A stretch of DNA of 64,000 nucleotides from Glandiceps talaboti (GCF_964340395.1 NC_135555.1:12097246-12161245), one strand, 5' to 3'. Positions 25,591 to 47,105 are shown, counted from the first letter of the stretch. The notes: generated from the sequence alone by a model not told the origin. Program-made: numbers and translations.

Positions 25591-28378
25591 GTATACTTGG
25601 GAGAATAGACCTTTGTAATTGACTCCTACAAAATGTATACAGTTGTGACCCAGTCAATACAGTAAAGAAAATAAAGAGGAGCTGTGTTTATTTAGTGGGA
25701 CCCTAAACAAATGAAATTATGAACAAAGGGGGAACGGAAAAAATAAACTGTCACAGGGCAATGAACACTGATTGCGGAAGATGACAGAAGGATACACGGT
25801 ATCGATATACTAGTATATATATAACGGGCTTTGTTCACACATAATCAGAGATGTCATCACCCCCTAGGTCGGGAACTTACAAAGAGATAATTTGGTAACT
25901 AGACAATAGGGGGTAGTAACACGAAGTCGTAAGGATGACGGATGTTTTTAGGGATTATAACCTTTTATCACACCTTTAAAATGATGTGGGTATTGGTCAT
26001 TAGAGATCATCATCCCAGCGGGCATTGGTACCAGACAACAACATTTATGTTGATAGAACGTCTTGGTTTCTAAGCACAGTACATATCGAATAAAAGTAAG
26101 TACTCTACTCCCATAAACTTGCTTCACGTTCGACAGTGGCACACAGATTTTTAAAGACTTAATTACATTGAGCACAATTACATAATGCTGTATTGTTTAC
26201 GGTTTGTTCGGACTTTTAAAAAACAAGGCCTCTGAGTCCAAGGGATGACGTATCTTGGACAACGTATTAGTCTTGCTGTAGGCTAATTTTCAACTTCGGT
26301 TCTCATAACATGTAGGTTTTCCGTCTTTATCACAATTGGCATGTACGTCTTTGTCGGTTGCCTGATTTATAACGTACGGTGACCTATCTTTGTTCTGAAT
26401 GGTCGACCTAACGCCAAACTCCACTAACACAACTTTCAGCGTATATTTGCAGTGTGTTCTTCTTTCCTATTGTCCAGAAGTACACTGCTTCACAAATAGA
26501 ATAATCAAACAAGTCCAAGAACGAAAAAAAACCCAACATATTCTGAATTTGAACGCTTATCTACATAATTCAAACGAATATTCGTAAACCAGATATCTTA
26601 AGTGTTTTCCTCTGTAAACGGATAGAGCCATCATATTACATGACATTACGCCATCGTTGATTAACTCGGGCGTATCTGATATACACAGGTCCAGAACTGT
26701 TGTGGTATTGTATGCCGTTGCCTGGTTTACACACAAATACACATTTAGCAGCAATCAAACCCAGATAAAGATTTCGACACGTTTTAGTATGATTAATGAA
26801 TGATATGCATATACACATTTGGTAGTGAAAAGTTGGACCATGCTTGCTCTATTATCATGATTACAGACATGGAGTCATTCATTTATTGAGCTCATGCAGA
26901 CTTAAACTCAATACAATCAAAGGCGTTGTGTTCAATCTCACCAATAGATAGTGAGGTCAGGATATCAAATATATATCTACCTTTAGTTGATGGTAGAAGT
27001 TGCCAATAACCACAATGTATATATATTAACAGGGACATCACAACTCTTGAATTGGTATTGATTTTTCCTGTGTTAATTGCTTGAACTATTGGCTCCGACG
27101 GGCATGACACTCAGGCCGTGTTAACAAGAACACAAAGGGTCGTATTTGCTGCATGCATGTAACAGCTGACCTAGTACGAAGGGCCACTTAACATGTCTGT
27201 TTCACTTGGATGATGTGATCACCCGCATAGGCAACATGAATGATCAACAGGTGGTTGTCTTTCGTTGCTACTGTGTACTCCTTATATTACCCCACCATTA
27301 CCCACTCGACAAACGAGGGATACGGTGGTATCGGCCCCGGGAGTTTCGGTAGAACTCGGTGTGACCGATAGCGAGCATGTGGCGATGTCAACACCGTCCC
27401 TGGAGAGAGTTCATTACGTATAACGAGTCTGAACGAGTTTCAAGTTCCGTGCCCAGTTTGATCGATTGTTGTTTTAATCATGATCAAAATATGAAGATAT
27501 TAAAAAGTTGTTAACCTCTGTCATAAAGTTAGGTGATTGATGATATTGGCCGTACAAATTTCATGATAAGCACCCTTTATATAGACAAAGATGCAGCAGT
27601 TTAATTCTGTCATCGGATCGGTTTATAAGGGTGTCCCTCAACCCTCGTGAACAATTAAAATATCACTGAAGCAGAAACAGTCGTATTGATTCTCTAATCT
27701 TTCAAAGTGGTTTACATTTTTTTTGTCTGGCCAATAAAATTCATCAGATAATTGAGAGTTAAAGTGATAAGGTATATTCAACATGGATTGAAGTCAGTTA
27801 AATGCAAAAATAAAATTCACAGTTTGGCATAGAATATCACAACTAGATCGAACCTTTTCCACTCCCCCACATTGTAAGCCTTACAGCAGTTAGCATGCGT
27901 ATGTAAACTTGATTAAATTACCGTGTTTGAACTGTTCAAATTACACATTGCACTCGACACATATTCCTTTCTCTCGTACATAATACAGTCCAAAGCTCAT
28001 AGCACTTTGCAAACATCAATATTTCCCCGCGAGTTTCATCGAGAATGACTTCACCCAGAACAACACCTGTTGGAGCTATATAGGCTTACAAAACAATTAA
28101 TACTTATATATATCACGACGTACGTATGTACTATATTAAAGTTTGTTGTGATGCAATGATGGTAAAGCTCGCAATTGCTGGAATTAGGTAACGAAATTTA
28201 CGAAACACAGACGTCTAGACCAAGCGTATGACTCTGCGTCAATAATTTAAATGGAACGCCTGGGCATATGCCACGGCTGTTACCCGAAGCAGATATGTAT
28301 CTCCGGGGGGATTAGCGTCACACAGCCACGGCCACGCCGAGTGTGATCCGAGTGTAATGATAATTTAAAATTTCTCAC

Positions 28379-28520
28379 CTCTGGGCTCTCTTGTATGTGT
28401 TCTTGTGTATGTTCCAGTGCCCAAACTCCCTACAGTATCGGAGTATTGCTTCGTGTTTCGGTGTCCCAAGTCTCTCCTAGTCTGCTGGGCCACCTTTGTT
28501 TTGGTCGCTATTTAAAGACA
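28379..28520 (-). promoter_or_regulatory. Possible first exon and TATA-type promoter, minus strand
   Basis: A TTTAAATA box lies at about 28510-28517 on the minus strand. About 105 bp further on is a good donor (CCCAGAG|GTGAGAAA, exon end at 28379). The stretch is less AT-rich than its surroundings. It could be the first exon of the RNF41-like gene 5.4 kb away, or belong to a non-coding transcript. Inference only. Confidence 0.22.
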
Positions 28521-30376
28521 TAGCAATGCTTAATGGAGCTCCCTAACTCAGTGAAGAAATATACCCATTCAAACGATAACAAAGAGTTTCGAACAATGGC
28601 GAATGTTTCTTTCAAACAATTAGTTCATAAATTCTATTCTTATATACGAAATATTCTATTAAGCTGTTCACACAATTTTTCCCCCTGGTTTCAAGTCGTA
28701 ACACTTTATATCAAAATCACGGGGAAGTGGTCACTTTTAGAAATTCAGAAGGTTTTGGATAAATAAAAATTTACGAGTCGACAGTAACCAAATAACAAAA
28801 AATAGAGCCAATGACTAACTGGAAAGAAAATAACTTTAAAGTTAGGGCGTTCGAGTCTAACAATAGCAAAGGGAGTGCACTTCCCAAATATGGAAAACAA
28901 AATTTTTTGAATGGCGTAAAATACAGCGAATCTAACTCACCACGTTCGTTTTCTGTCTAATAACCAATTACACGAGACGTAAACTATACCGGGGTGTCAA
29001 AGGTGTCACTGATGACAGGCCTTGACAATTGTGAAGCACGTCCTTTGGGCGGACTTTGACGTGGTATGCCAGTCATTCCTTGAATTACTGTGTAGACTCA
29101 GTGGGGTCCGACGATTGAACAAAAGAATGACAAACAAACAAACACACAACAAAGAAAGCTAACAAACTGAATTATCTTGAAGAACTTTAATAGAAATCAT
29201 TTCGATTGTAGACCCAGCTCCAATTGCTTTGATTATCCCACTATGTGACTAATTTACCTTTAAATAAAACATTAGACTCTTATATATTGAAATTAATAGC
29301 TGATTACTACGAAAGCATCAAACACACTCCAAATATAAACGGAAATGACTCTGGAGATTTAGGGTAATAATAACAAAACGTGCAGCATTTATATTTTACT
29401 TAAAACTTTAATATTTTATAGATTTACAGAAAACATGTTTTTATCTTCATTATACGGTTGAAAGAAAGTCACATTTTTTTTCATTTCAATGACCTCGAAG
29501 TAATGAGTAGAGCCATTTATATAATTAGCTAGTGTCATTAATCTTTTGTATGAGTGTCTAAACATATATGTTGACTTGTACTCTCGTTCTTTCTTAATTC
29601 AAAACCATCGCATGAAATATTTACCATTGCTCATTGCAGTGTATTTCCCACTCGAACTTTACATGTTGTAAATATTACATTTTTAATTATCCAAAAGTTA
29701 GTAAGACTTTAATGTAAGATGGTCCAATTATATCTCGTGGTTTTTTGGGGGAGGAGTGGGGGTGGGTTGTGTGTTGTTTTTGTGGGGTTGTGTCTTCATG
29801 TTTTTTGTGGGGGTTTTAAGAAAGGGGCTTTTTAAACTGGTATTTATTCATTTAATCATACGACTTAGCTTCGTCTAATTCCTTGCTCTGTCTTTGTTGA
29901 ATTGTAATATTTCACTGTTCTTACATCTGTTTGTTTATCTTACTGTTATGCTAATTTACTACCATTTTACTACAGCATATAATTTTGTATTTGTTTATGC
30001 ACCCATTTCGTCTTACACTTTTCGTTCACTATATTTGTGTTATCAGACCGAAGCACGTGCAAATTCCCAGTCACTGCCTCATATCATTGACAACTGATGT
30101 CACAATTAATGACAGTGATGTGACAGCGTTGTCTAGGCACCTCTTGTAGAATTGTTATAGAGCAGTAAACACTGTTACGGAAGTTAACGGCACGTAGTAC
30201 TTACTCACCCATCCGCTATCACAAGACACCGTGTAGATCGTTGTTTGTCTCAGCTGGGTATCTTGTCCTTCCTGTCAACATTTGTCACAAATAGTTTAAC
30301 TAAGGTCAAACGTCGAACTGTATTAATGAATATGATACAGCAGTGTCCAGGGCAAGAAACCGCTTGCAGTGATTTT
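28521..30376. other. Non-coding, nothing firm
   Basis: T/G-rich patch at 29738-29810. A strong minus-strand donor (GGATGG|GTGAGTAAG) at about 30209 without a supported exon. Confidence 0.4.
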
Positions 30377-30532
30377 GAGTGAGTGAGTGAGTGAGTGAGT
30401 GAGTGAGTGAGTGAGTGAGTGAGTGAATGAATGAATGAATGAATGAATGAATGAATGAATGAATGAATGAATGAATGAATGAATGAATGAATGAATGAAT
30501 GAATGAATGAATGAATGAATGAATGGATGGAT
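30377..30532. repeat. (GAGT)n then (GAAT)n microsatellite
   Basis: About 12 GAGT units switch at 30425 to about 25 GAAT units, then GGAT. The clean switch shows that one founding substitution spread along one half. Confidence 0.95.
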
Positions 30533-31639
30533 TAATCATAATTTTGAAAAGAAACACAATCGTACAAGCGTTTCTATATCTCTCAAATCCATAGATCGAT
30601 CGTCGATATTTTCATTTAATAATGACACATGGATAATTTTGTAACCTGACATTACAACTTATCATTTGTTTTAATAGACACAAAAAGTTCGTAGGACAAA
30701 AAGAGTGTGTCCAAGTTTCATCTTTCCCAGGGCGATATACCTTTGGGTAGACCTTCAAGGCCCAATAGTTATAGCATCGCGACAAGCTAACGAAGTCTAC
30801 ACCTATAGTTATCATTTCTACAACGAGTGATTTATATCGAATCGAGACATTCTTTTCTTCCGAAAATCGAAGATGTCTGCAGGTTTTTTACGAGTATCGT
30901 AATGGGGCTTTCAGTACCTTTTATATTTCGTTAATTTAACATAGTAATCATGGGAAGGAAGGAACGGGTGAGGAGACAGGTGGACTGGCAACCACACAGA
31001 CGAAGACATGGCCTTAAAAAGCGACTGCCTTTGCTTCATATTGCCACAGTTACAGACTAATGTAAGATTGACATACACTAATTGTAGTCAATTTAGAAAC
31101 ATTTTCCCGAAGGCAAACTAAACAAAATGTTTTTGGCTCTTTGTGTAATAAATTTTGCTCTCATATGCGTTGGAAATGGGCATTGCACAAATACCGAATT
31201 TATAATACAAAAATAAGAATTATTGATAGGCCAATACTAAACCATGCACGTGTAGACGTAAGCATATAGGTGTATAATGCAGAGATCAAGAGCTCAAGCG
31301 TGATACATTCTATGCCCGTCAATGGACTATACTGTACGTATGAATCGTGTATGCTTCCTTTAGCGAGGAAATGTTTTGATATGTATCTTTGCTCATTTTA
31401 TGCATTGTGTGGTCCAACAGTTTGAAAGGGCACACTTGCAATTTGTGAAAAAGGCACGATAGTTGGTTTGCGCTACAGAGGGTTAGCAGGCCAAAAGAAG
31501 TCTTCATAGAACGCAATTGTACAATCAAGCGGCATATAATGCTGAATTATTAGAAAGGTTTCTTTAGGGGAAGGGGTAAGTTTTAAAAGTTACTCGTATT
31601 TACTACTGAAGCACTTGCTATCGATAGAATTCAACTCTC

Positions 31640-31681
31640 TTATTTATTTATTTATTTAATTAATTAATCAATCAATCAATT

Positions 31682-31760
<79 letters not shown>

Positions 31761-31779
31761 CAATCAATCAATCAATCAA
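31640..31779. repeat. (TTTA)n then (AATC)n microsatellite
   Basis: Short TTTA run, then AATTA and about 27 AATC units. Confidence 0.95.
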
Positions 31780-34388
<2,609 letters not shown>

Positions 34389-34613
34389 TCGATAACATAT
34401 CTACATGTACACAGCTTGAAGAAGTGCTTATTTCGTCACTTTCCGTTTGGTTAGCAGAAGTATTAAACCGTAATGATGATTACATATAAAACCATGAAGT
34501 CGATGCCATAGCCTGAATTAGTGTTACTGTATATACAACTCCAATTAATAGAATGGTCTTGATACAGACGTCGACAGGATAGAGCTCTTCTGTATTTATA
34601 TCGCCAAAGATAT

Positions 34614-34726
<113 letters not shown>

Positions 34727-35788
34727 CCCCATGTCTACGAGCAACGAGTTATATACAGCTTAATAACATCTATTATATTGTACATATAATTACGTCTACA
34801 AGTAATATCTACGAGTAACGAATTATAATTACTGCTATGAGTAATAAAGTCTAGCCTAATGTCTACGAGTAATAACATCTACAAGTGGTAACGTCTATGA
34901 GTAACAACGTCGTCCATAAACCATGATTACGTGTAATCCATTCTACTTGTGATAACAGCTACAGTTATAACGTGTACAGTAATAATAATACCCGTCTCAA
35001 GTATGTACAAGTATTTTTGTCTGTACCTGCAAGCATATTATATTGCACATATTGTATCATTGTATACTCATCAACCTTAGGCTAGGTCAAGTTCAAAGTT
35101 ATTAAGCATCCCAAGTGGTCAATACACTATCCGTAATATATCTAATAACAATGTGAATTCTCTCATAACGGTGTCTCAAACGTTCACACATCAATCAAAA
35201 TCAGAACCTTTAAGTTTAATTAGGCACGACAAGGTCGTCATCAAAATAGTTTTCATTGACAACAAGTTTAATGTCAGACAAGACCATTACCACCCTCTTC
35301 AGCTGTAATTAACTGTCAACGTTGTAACAAAAGTGTCGATTTCATCACAGCGAGTGACCTTAACTGTGTTCATTTCATTGTCCGACAATGTCTTCCTAGG
35401 GAAACCGATAACATTTGAACAAAAGTATTTGCGGAATCATTGAAGGTGGTGATATAAGGTGAAGAAATTTCGACAAGATTGGATTGGAGATTCGAAATTA
35501 AAAGTTGTCTGTAAAATAGAATCGTACTACTGTGTTTTAGCTTCGTGCAAGAATCTCGGTATATATCGTAGGTCTTGAGTAAAACTTTACAACGCTCCAC
35601 TAAATCTGATTGCATATTCTTGTATCTTTAGCGAGCGACTCTGATATACAATTTTAACCCTTGGAAGGAAATCAGTCGTGGTATTGTACACGTACAAGTT
35701 ATCATTTGTTAAAGCCATCCCAGACAATGCAATAGATTTAGAACGAGTTTGCCTATTTTTCTTTCATCGGAAGAACTCCACAATTCTT

Positions 35789-36106
<318 letters not shown>

Positions 36107-36614
36107 ACGGTGGGGAGGGGTCTTGTTCTAGTAGCAAATATAGATTCATTATAATAATACTAGATAGCCTTTTTTTCGTTGCATGGCTTCGCCACTTGGG
36201 GGCGTCGTCATGACTTGTAATTACTCTATTGTGGTCAAGCTGGAGCTGGCAAATATTTAAAAAATTGTTTTTATAAAATCATGTGTACATGATTTACCTT
36301 AGATTGCACACGTGTTTTGCACTGTGTGTGTTAGTAGGGTCACGTGCACAGGGTTATTATTTTCATGCCAACTTTATTGCTATGACTCCCTGTTGATACC
36401 GTGACTCGCAATAAAATTTGCCATAATTTCGAATTCTCTCAATACTCATTTCAATCAGTTTAAATGTATGATACTATCATTTGTTCAACATATTTCACTT
36501 TGCAGTTCATCCCTCGCTGATGCCCTTACTGATTTTTACAATATAAATATTTGTCTCTATTATTTGTGTATATATGTATAGTTTTACACACTCGTATAGT
36601 GCGAGTGCTGAAAA

Positions 36615-37020
36615 TCGCTAGCTTCGTCGTAGATGGCGCTCGTTGACGTCCTACCACCTGAAACACATGAAACATTTGGCATAAACTCGCCAGGTCATGA
36701 AATATAAACATGTTACCGTCAGAAAAGTTTGCAATATTTTACCAAAGTGGAAAAAAACCTAACTCTTCTGATCTGTATGAAATTATGTACAATCTAGATT
36801 GTAAGATACGTCGCTCCGGTCTCACCGGTCTCCTCTCTGTGAGAGGGGTTAACAAATGTGTGAGGGCGCCCTGTCACGGCGTGTCTGACAGACTATGTAC
36901 AATCATGCAGAAATGAAAAATCTTGGTATTTCCAATATCTTATTCATTGAATTGTTTCGAAACCGAAACTCAACTTGAAACAATATTTTTCTTCTCTGAA
37001 AAAGGGAAACAAATTTGCTA
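36615..37020. repeat. Isolated relic of the 5S-linked repeat
   Basis: TCGTCGTAGATGGCGCTCGT at about 36625 and CGAAACCGAAACTCAAC at about 36960 match two conserved blocks of the units at 47.8-60 kb, but here their order is swapped. No 5S sequence is nearby. A weak, rearranged fragment. Confidence 0.4.
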
Positions 37021-38012
37021 GATTTACTAATTGAAAAAAAAGTAAAAGCCCCAAATTTAATATTTTCATATATTTGTATATATTTGGTAATAATTTATTT
37101 GTGTAAATCCAGTCTCGCTATTTCACCCATATTTATTCAAAAGTTTTGTCTATATTAAATTTAAAGTGTGTGATTTTTTTAGCAATTTGTCCAGATATTC
37201 TTGCGAAATTTATTAAGATCAAAATATATTTTAGACCTCCCTGTCGCATTCATATAGCCAAACATCGTTTAGTCTTCACGTTTATTCTCTAAACCACGTC
37301 TAGTAACGACCATAACAAGCCAGTCTCTAGGCTAACACATCGATCTTTGTCACAGAGTCAAGGGCTGCACAAACAGAAAACCTGCTGACTCACCGTTTTA
37401 CTGAATAGGCCATACTACATTTTCTATTTGTTTCTCACTATCTCAACCTAAAGTATCACGCGATCAGCTATGAACAGTATATTTACAGTGAAGGATCTAT
37501 AGGCAGACATGAAGATGGGTCTTTGAGTTTTTATTTTGACTGTGTTAATATCAATTTCATCTGTTGCATGCTCTTAAATATACATAATACCATAGTTTTC
37601 CTGAATTTACATAGATTTGAAATAGGTTTGATATTATAATATAAATGTATATCTACAAACGCATGAAGTAAATAGCACCTAGTTTAACATGAAAACTTTG
37701 TATTTTGACATGCTATGTATTTATAGTAAAGATAAACAATTCTTCAAAGCAGTGCACCAATTTGAATTCATCATTCATGATGTCTACCCTCCGCCCCCAC
37801 CTCGACACTGAATTTTTGTGGCAGTCCATTGATTTTGTGTAAATATTGTATTTAAAAAAACCTATCTGTATACTGTTCAGGACAGAAAAGTGACAGTTTA
37901 CACTCATCGTAGCCTACAAGTCTGAATACATGCTGTTATTATTGCACTTAAAAAAATCATATCCACACACTCTATGTGTGTATGTGTACATGTGTGTGCG
38001 TCCGTGGGTGCC
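37021..38012. other. Non-coding, nothing recognised
   Basis: AT-rich; no frame, RNA or repeat supported. Confidence 0.5.
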
Positions 38013-38207
38013 TATGTATGTATGTATGTATGTATGTATGTATGTATGTATGTATGTATGTATGTATGTATGTATGTATGTATGTATGTATGTATGTATG
38101 TATGTATGTATGTATGTATGTATGTATGTATGTATGTATGTATGTATGTGTGTGTGTGTGTGTGTGTGTCCGCGTGCGTGCGTGCGTGCGTGCGTGCGTG
38201 TGTGTGC
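38013..38207. repeat. (TATG)n, (TG)n and (CGTG)n compound microsatellite
   Basis: About 34 TATG units, then TG, then about 8 CGTG units, about 820 bp upstream of the GST start codon. Confidence 0.95.
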
Positions 38208-38895
38208 TTATATTTGTTTGTGGTTTAAAGAGCACTATTTTCATCTGAGGAAAAAATAAAACGTTGAGGAAATTTTACTTTACAAAATCAATAATAAATA
38301 AGAAAACTCAAAGAATTTGAAGATAATGACCCAAAATAAAATCTGTAAAAGAGACTGGTGCCAATCTAAGAGAAATATCGTGACAGCTCCCGAAGGAACT
38401 GATTATATTCAGATTCAGCATGTTCAGGGTCGTTGATGAAGAGGATTTGGTCGGATTCGAATCTAAAATATAATAATTAGAATACTAATGTATAATGTAA
38501 GAGTTGATGTGATGTGCAGGTTCTCAAAACACAAAGGGAATCGCGATATTGGCAAGATTGAATAAAAATAGCAATGTTAAAGATACCAAGCAACGATCCA
38601 TACAGCTTATAGACCCACACACCAGGTACGACGTGAGGTAAAAACAACAAATTCAGAGCATATCAGAATAATGCATGGCAGATGAAAATGTAATGCATTT
38701 TGAAGGTTTTCATATTTCTGAAAACGTAACAAAAGTTTCCACTTTCAATTGTTCCATTTGTGAAAAAGTCCATTGAATGCAAGATACGGATTATGCGCAG
38801 TGGCGAATATAAAGCACAATTCCAATCTAAAGCTAACAACCAAACACGTGATAGCTTATGTAAATACTGTACATCATAGTACAGCACTGCGTCTC

Positions 38896-39029
38896 GTATT
38901 TAAAGTACAGTAGTACAGCCCAGTACAGTCAGTGTTCAGATTCCTTGGCTACAGAAGTTTGCTGACTCAGTCCCTGTCAACTTGTCATAAACTTATATTT
39001 TGCACGAACTACTGCAACTCTATTTCGTC
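38896..39029 (+). promoter_or_regulatory. GST proximal promoter and 5' UTR with a CNC/Maf (antioxidant-type) element
   Basis: TGCTGACTCAG at 38960-38970 matches the composite site for CNC-bZIP/small Maf dimers (TGCTGA[G/C]TCA), the Nrf2/CncC response element, and lies 60 bp before the ATG. A TATA-like TATTTAAAG lies near 38896-38904. If that is the TATA box, transcription would start near 38930 and the element would be transcribed; otherwise the start lies between the element and the ATG. The motif match is seen; the regulation is inferred from GSTs being classic targets. Confidence 0.5.
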
Positions 39030-43306
<4,277 letters not shown>

Positions 43307-44280
43307 AATACAGTTTGTTTAACTGTTTCGGTCCAAACATATGATTTTTAGATGCTTATACAATGTGTAACAGCTGTAGTTGTGATTTTAACTGCCAGCA
43401 TTTTGTTTGTGTCAAGTTTTGTGTTACTGTTTATCACCCTTGTGACCACAACCACCAGCAGCTTTGGTTTTTGTTGGCAATTTTGCTATTCCTTGCTTGT
43501 GACAAATCGTGTTTGGCCTTCCTTCGTGTGAAACAGAGTGAAGGTAGAAATATTACTTCCTTGCATTTTGTAGATTATTGATCAGATGATAGGTACCTGT
43601 CAGTCATCTAATTACAAAGATTCAACCAGGCTAATAATTTCTTTTGTTTAAATTTGTGTCATCACTCAAGATAAATGACTGTTTTGGATTTGTAAGGGTA
43701 CGCTTCAAAACACATGTTATGTAACAATTCAGGCAAACCTGTAGAATACTGGTACCAGCCAACCGAGGGCAACAAATTTTGCATTTCATGTGATAAAAAG
43801 CCTGACTTGTATGTACACCATCATTACTACTAGTGTGTATGGTATGCCATGTTAGGGCGCCCTCACACATCGGTCAACCCTGTTCAAAGCAGGCCAGTGA
43901 GGGTGGCATGACACAACATATCTTGCAGTCTATACCATTACTTAATTTATTGTCACTATCCTGCATTTGATGTGAGTTTGTGGATTGGTTAGTGAAAACT
44001 CCATTGTGTCTTAGGACCAGTATTCTTCAGTTTACATGGACATTGATTGAGATAAACCCTAGACTATGAAGTCTAGGTCTAAAGTTTAAGGTCAAAGTTG
44101 TAAGTTCAACGTCTAAAGTCTAAAGTCGAGGTCTGAAGTCTAAGGTCCATAGATCTCTCTTTAGATGAATACACTCTTTTGATTCTGTGAGAATTTCTGA
44201 ATCATGTGAAGGAAAAATAATTTGTAAATCAGTATATGCTGAAATAAAGTATGGTTGAATAAACTTGTATAGTGTTTATT
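43307..44280 (+). other. GST 3' UTR with two polyadenylation signals
   Basis: AATAAA occurs at 44243-44248 and again at 44258-44263, followed by a GT-rich stretch, so cleavage near 44280 is likely. That gives a 3' UTR of about 970 nt. At 44066-44150 it holds a degenerate 7-bp repeat of the type AAGTCTA/AGGTCTA. The end position is inferred. Confidence 0.6.
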
Positions 44281-45659
44281 GTGTATCTTATTTTGAATGG
44301 TGTGGTTGGCAGGGATGTAGATGAAATAAAATACATCTCTGGTAGCAAAATAAACCTTTGTTTATAAGACTGAACAAATGGAAAATGATGGCGTTAGAAT
44401 TGGAAATAGTGGGATGGCGAAGTTATGGCACTTTCCCAGCCTTAATATTTCAACATTTGACAAATGGTGCAAGGTGACATATCACCAGTACAAGTGAACA
44501 GAGGTTTTGTTGTGTTATAAGCATAGTGAAGTGTGAGTGTTTGAACCACTTCATCCTCTTTCTAGCTGGGGGTGGGGGTGGGGATGGGGGTGTATTTGTA
44601 CATAAAAACTACAAGTTGGGAAAAACGGGATGAAAGTCAAAAGCTGCTCGACCATTTACATGACTTGGACGTTCTAAACGAAAGGATAATGAGCACCGAC
44701 AATAACTCTTGGTGGCGCTATTCAACAAGAAATCATGTAGACTCGCGGTATATATCGGTATAGTAGACTCACAGAATTGATTTGCAACGGTTATACAATA
44801 ACATTGAATAATATGTACGTCACATTTTATTCATCGGATAAAAACATATATGTGAAGACCATGTTAGCAATTATTCATGTGTCTTAAAGCTGTAACTGAA
44901 GAGCTTAACTACTTTTTTCAATCAGACGACCGATAGTATATTCACTTGAAATTGTTAAGATACCGTGACATTCTACATGTAAAATAGAGGCTTGTTTATC
45001 CATGAGTAGTACAATGATAGGTTGAAATCGTAATTGCATTGGAGGCACTTAATTCTGGGTGCGGACCTAACAACCGATTTAAATGCACCATACTATGTGC
45101 ACAGCTCCAAAGATATATTCACCCACAGGTTATTCAATACTGTGTAAGGTGTCGATTACGTCATAGTCTGACGTCACAGTTTCAAAAAAATGTTCCAGTT
45201 ACAGCTAGTGCGGCTTTAACTATGCTCTAGGTATAAATTTCAGTAAGACCAAACATGTGTGGTGCGCCGCCAACGTTTACCATCTCCAAACTTTCCGGAT
45301 TGGGTCATCACAGGTCATCACAAGATGTTAGATCGGCAAATGAATAAATATTGTTTTAAATGTATGTAAATGGTTGGATAGGCAACTTGATAGTCATTCA
45401 ACAAATGAACACCTATTGTTAGCATGGACTAGCATGCATATGGATAAACAGTTTTAAAAACTGTACAGTTGTGCTACAACGCCATTGGCGGTATTTTTTT
45501 TGTTTTTCTCTTGATTAGTGATAATGATTTAAAAAAAATACATGATAACATTATTATACAAATTTCAATAAAATTATTCTTATCAATACACAACATGCAT
45601 GTTTGTTAATTGCTTTATTTTGCGCATTTTCTCCCATGACATATAATTCTCCGTAGTTT
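44281..45659. other. Intergenic downstream of the GST gene
   Basis: Contains GGGGGTGGGGGTGGGG-type G-rich sequence at about 44570. No coding exon recognised. Confidence 0.5.
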
Positions 45660-46290
45660 GGGGTTAGCTCATACAATAAATGTCGTGGGCTATGAACTTT
45701 GTCGCAATGGAAATAAAAGGTGGCAAATTGAACAGAATTTCGATTCAACTTTCAAAACATACTAATCAATATAGAATAAATGTCATTGATTATGAGTTAA
45801 TGTAGATCTGACGGTCGGAAAGTTTGTCACAATGGAAACAAAAGGTGGGAAATTGAACAGAATTTCGATTCAACTTTCAAAACATACCAATCACTATAGA
45901 AAAAATGTCATTGGCTATCTGTTTGTGTAGACCTGACGGTCGGAATTTTTGTCGCAATGGAAATGAAAGGGGGCAAAGTGAACAGAGTTTCCGTTTCAAT
46001 TTCAAAACATAATAATTTAATTTAGAACTGACGCTCGGAAAATTTTTCGCAATGGATATAAAAGGGAGCAAATTCAAATTGAACAGAGTTTCGGATCAAC
46101 TTTAAAAGGTACCAATCACTATATAATAAATGTCATGGGCTATGATTTAAATAAGAAGTGTATTTCTGTATTTTGTCGCAGTGGAAACAATTTCGCGGCA
46201 TTGTTACATGCGACAGAATTTCCGACCAATTTCGATGCATGCGCATATCATACAACCGGAAACTTTGGCGCAGTGGAAACTTTGGAGCAC
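45660..46290. repeat. 125-bp tandem repeat, about 5 units
   Basis: GTCGCAATGGAAA starts recur at 45701, 45826, 45951, 46046 and 46175, with AATTGAACAGAATTTCG, TTTCAAAACATA, AAATGTCATTGGCTATG and CTGACGGTCGGAA. Short frames in it are repeat by-products. Confidence 0.8.
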
Positions 46291-46799
46291 GACACCCGTC
46301 TCGTTTGCCTACCTTAGTGAATTGACTCAGTACCACGTTGAATGACTGTACGCCTTGTGGGTACTTTATGAAAACGTGTGTAGATCCTGTATAGTTGTAT
46401 GTTTGCTATCTTGTTTACACTTATTATTAGATAGTCCAAGAAAAAGTCTGACGGAAACCGAAATTCTGATTCAGAGAAAACATAACAGGAAGGACAGTGT
46501 ACCCGGTCAATTCGTTGAAATCAGACGAGGTTGGATTCCTAGTAATTGTAAATTAAGTCATATCTTCGTTTTTCACGTACCATTGATACACTAAGTATTT
46601 GAGAAAACAGATGAAGGATTCTGGATAATTTACACCGCGCAATATGTTGTCCATATTTCGTGGAGAAAAGTTCTCGACGGTCAGAACTGGGGGTTGTCGT
46701 ACACCAGACGCCAGTCACGAAGGGTTGTATAGACTTCCCTTATTAGGATCTATGTGCATGGGTATGATTGTCGTATGACTTCAAAACAGAACGGTATGC

Positions 46800-47105
46800 T
46801 ATAGTGTCTACAAAACGTTGAATCACAAATTTTGTCTTTCATGTGATTCAAATCAAGTGGAAGACGAGTACCATTGTTTACTAGTTTGTGCTTTCTTTTC
46901 TAATGTAAGGACAAAATATATTCCTAAGCAATATTTGGATCCACCTTCTGATAGAAAAGTTGTTGACTTACTTTCCACTACAAATGTACATCACATCCAG
47001 CGTTTAGCAACCTTTGAGTGTGCGGTGGATGTTGACTTACATTCCACTTCCATACTATATAGTTCATGTACATCATATCTAGCATTTAGCAACCTTTTTA
47101 TTCCA
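46800..47105 (+). mobile_element. Non-LTR retrotransposon fragment (3' end of the pol ORF)
   Basis: The frame reads CLSCDSNQVEDEYHCLLVC then VRTKYIP. This is the C-x2-C...H-x4-C finger followed by a [L/V]RxKYIP motif, seen after the reverse transcriptase domain in many LINEs. Only about 100 residues remain. No reverse transcriptase core, endonuclease or poly-A tail is seen. Part of the fragment is internally duplicated (about 46975-47125). An old, dead copy. Confidence 0.5.

Larger units (their letters stand above)
23045..28378. other. Non-coding stretch, possibly first intron of the RNF41-like gene
   Basis: No coding exon found on either strand. Contains the X-box-like site, the ETS/CRE cluster and the 22-bp palindrome listed separately. 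CpG content is higher than in the first 20 kb. Confidence 0.4.

Noticed and set aside
26266-26290. TAGTCTTGCTGTAGGC resembling the end of the 9-bp-TSD MITE
   Set aside because: Similarity stops after about 12 bases, and no second end or target duplication is found.
39000-39029. N-terminal extension of the GST from an in-frame TTG
   Set aside because: Not an ATG; the ATG at 39030 matches the usual family start and has a good context.
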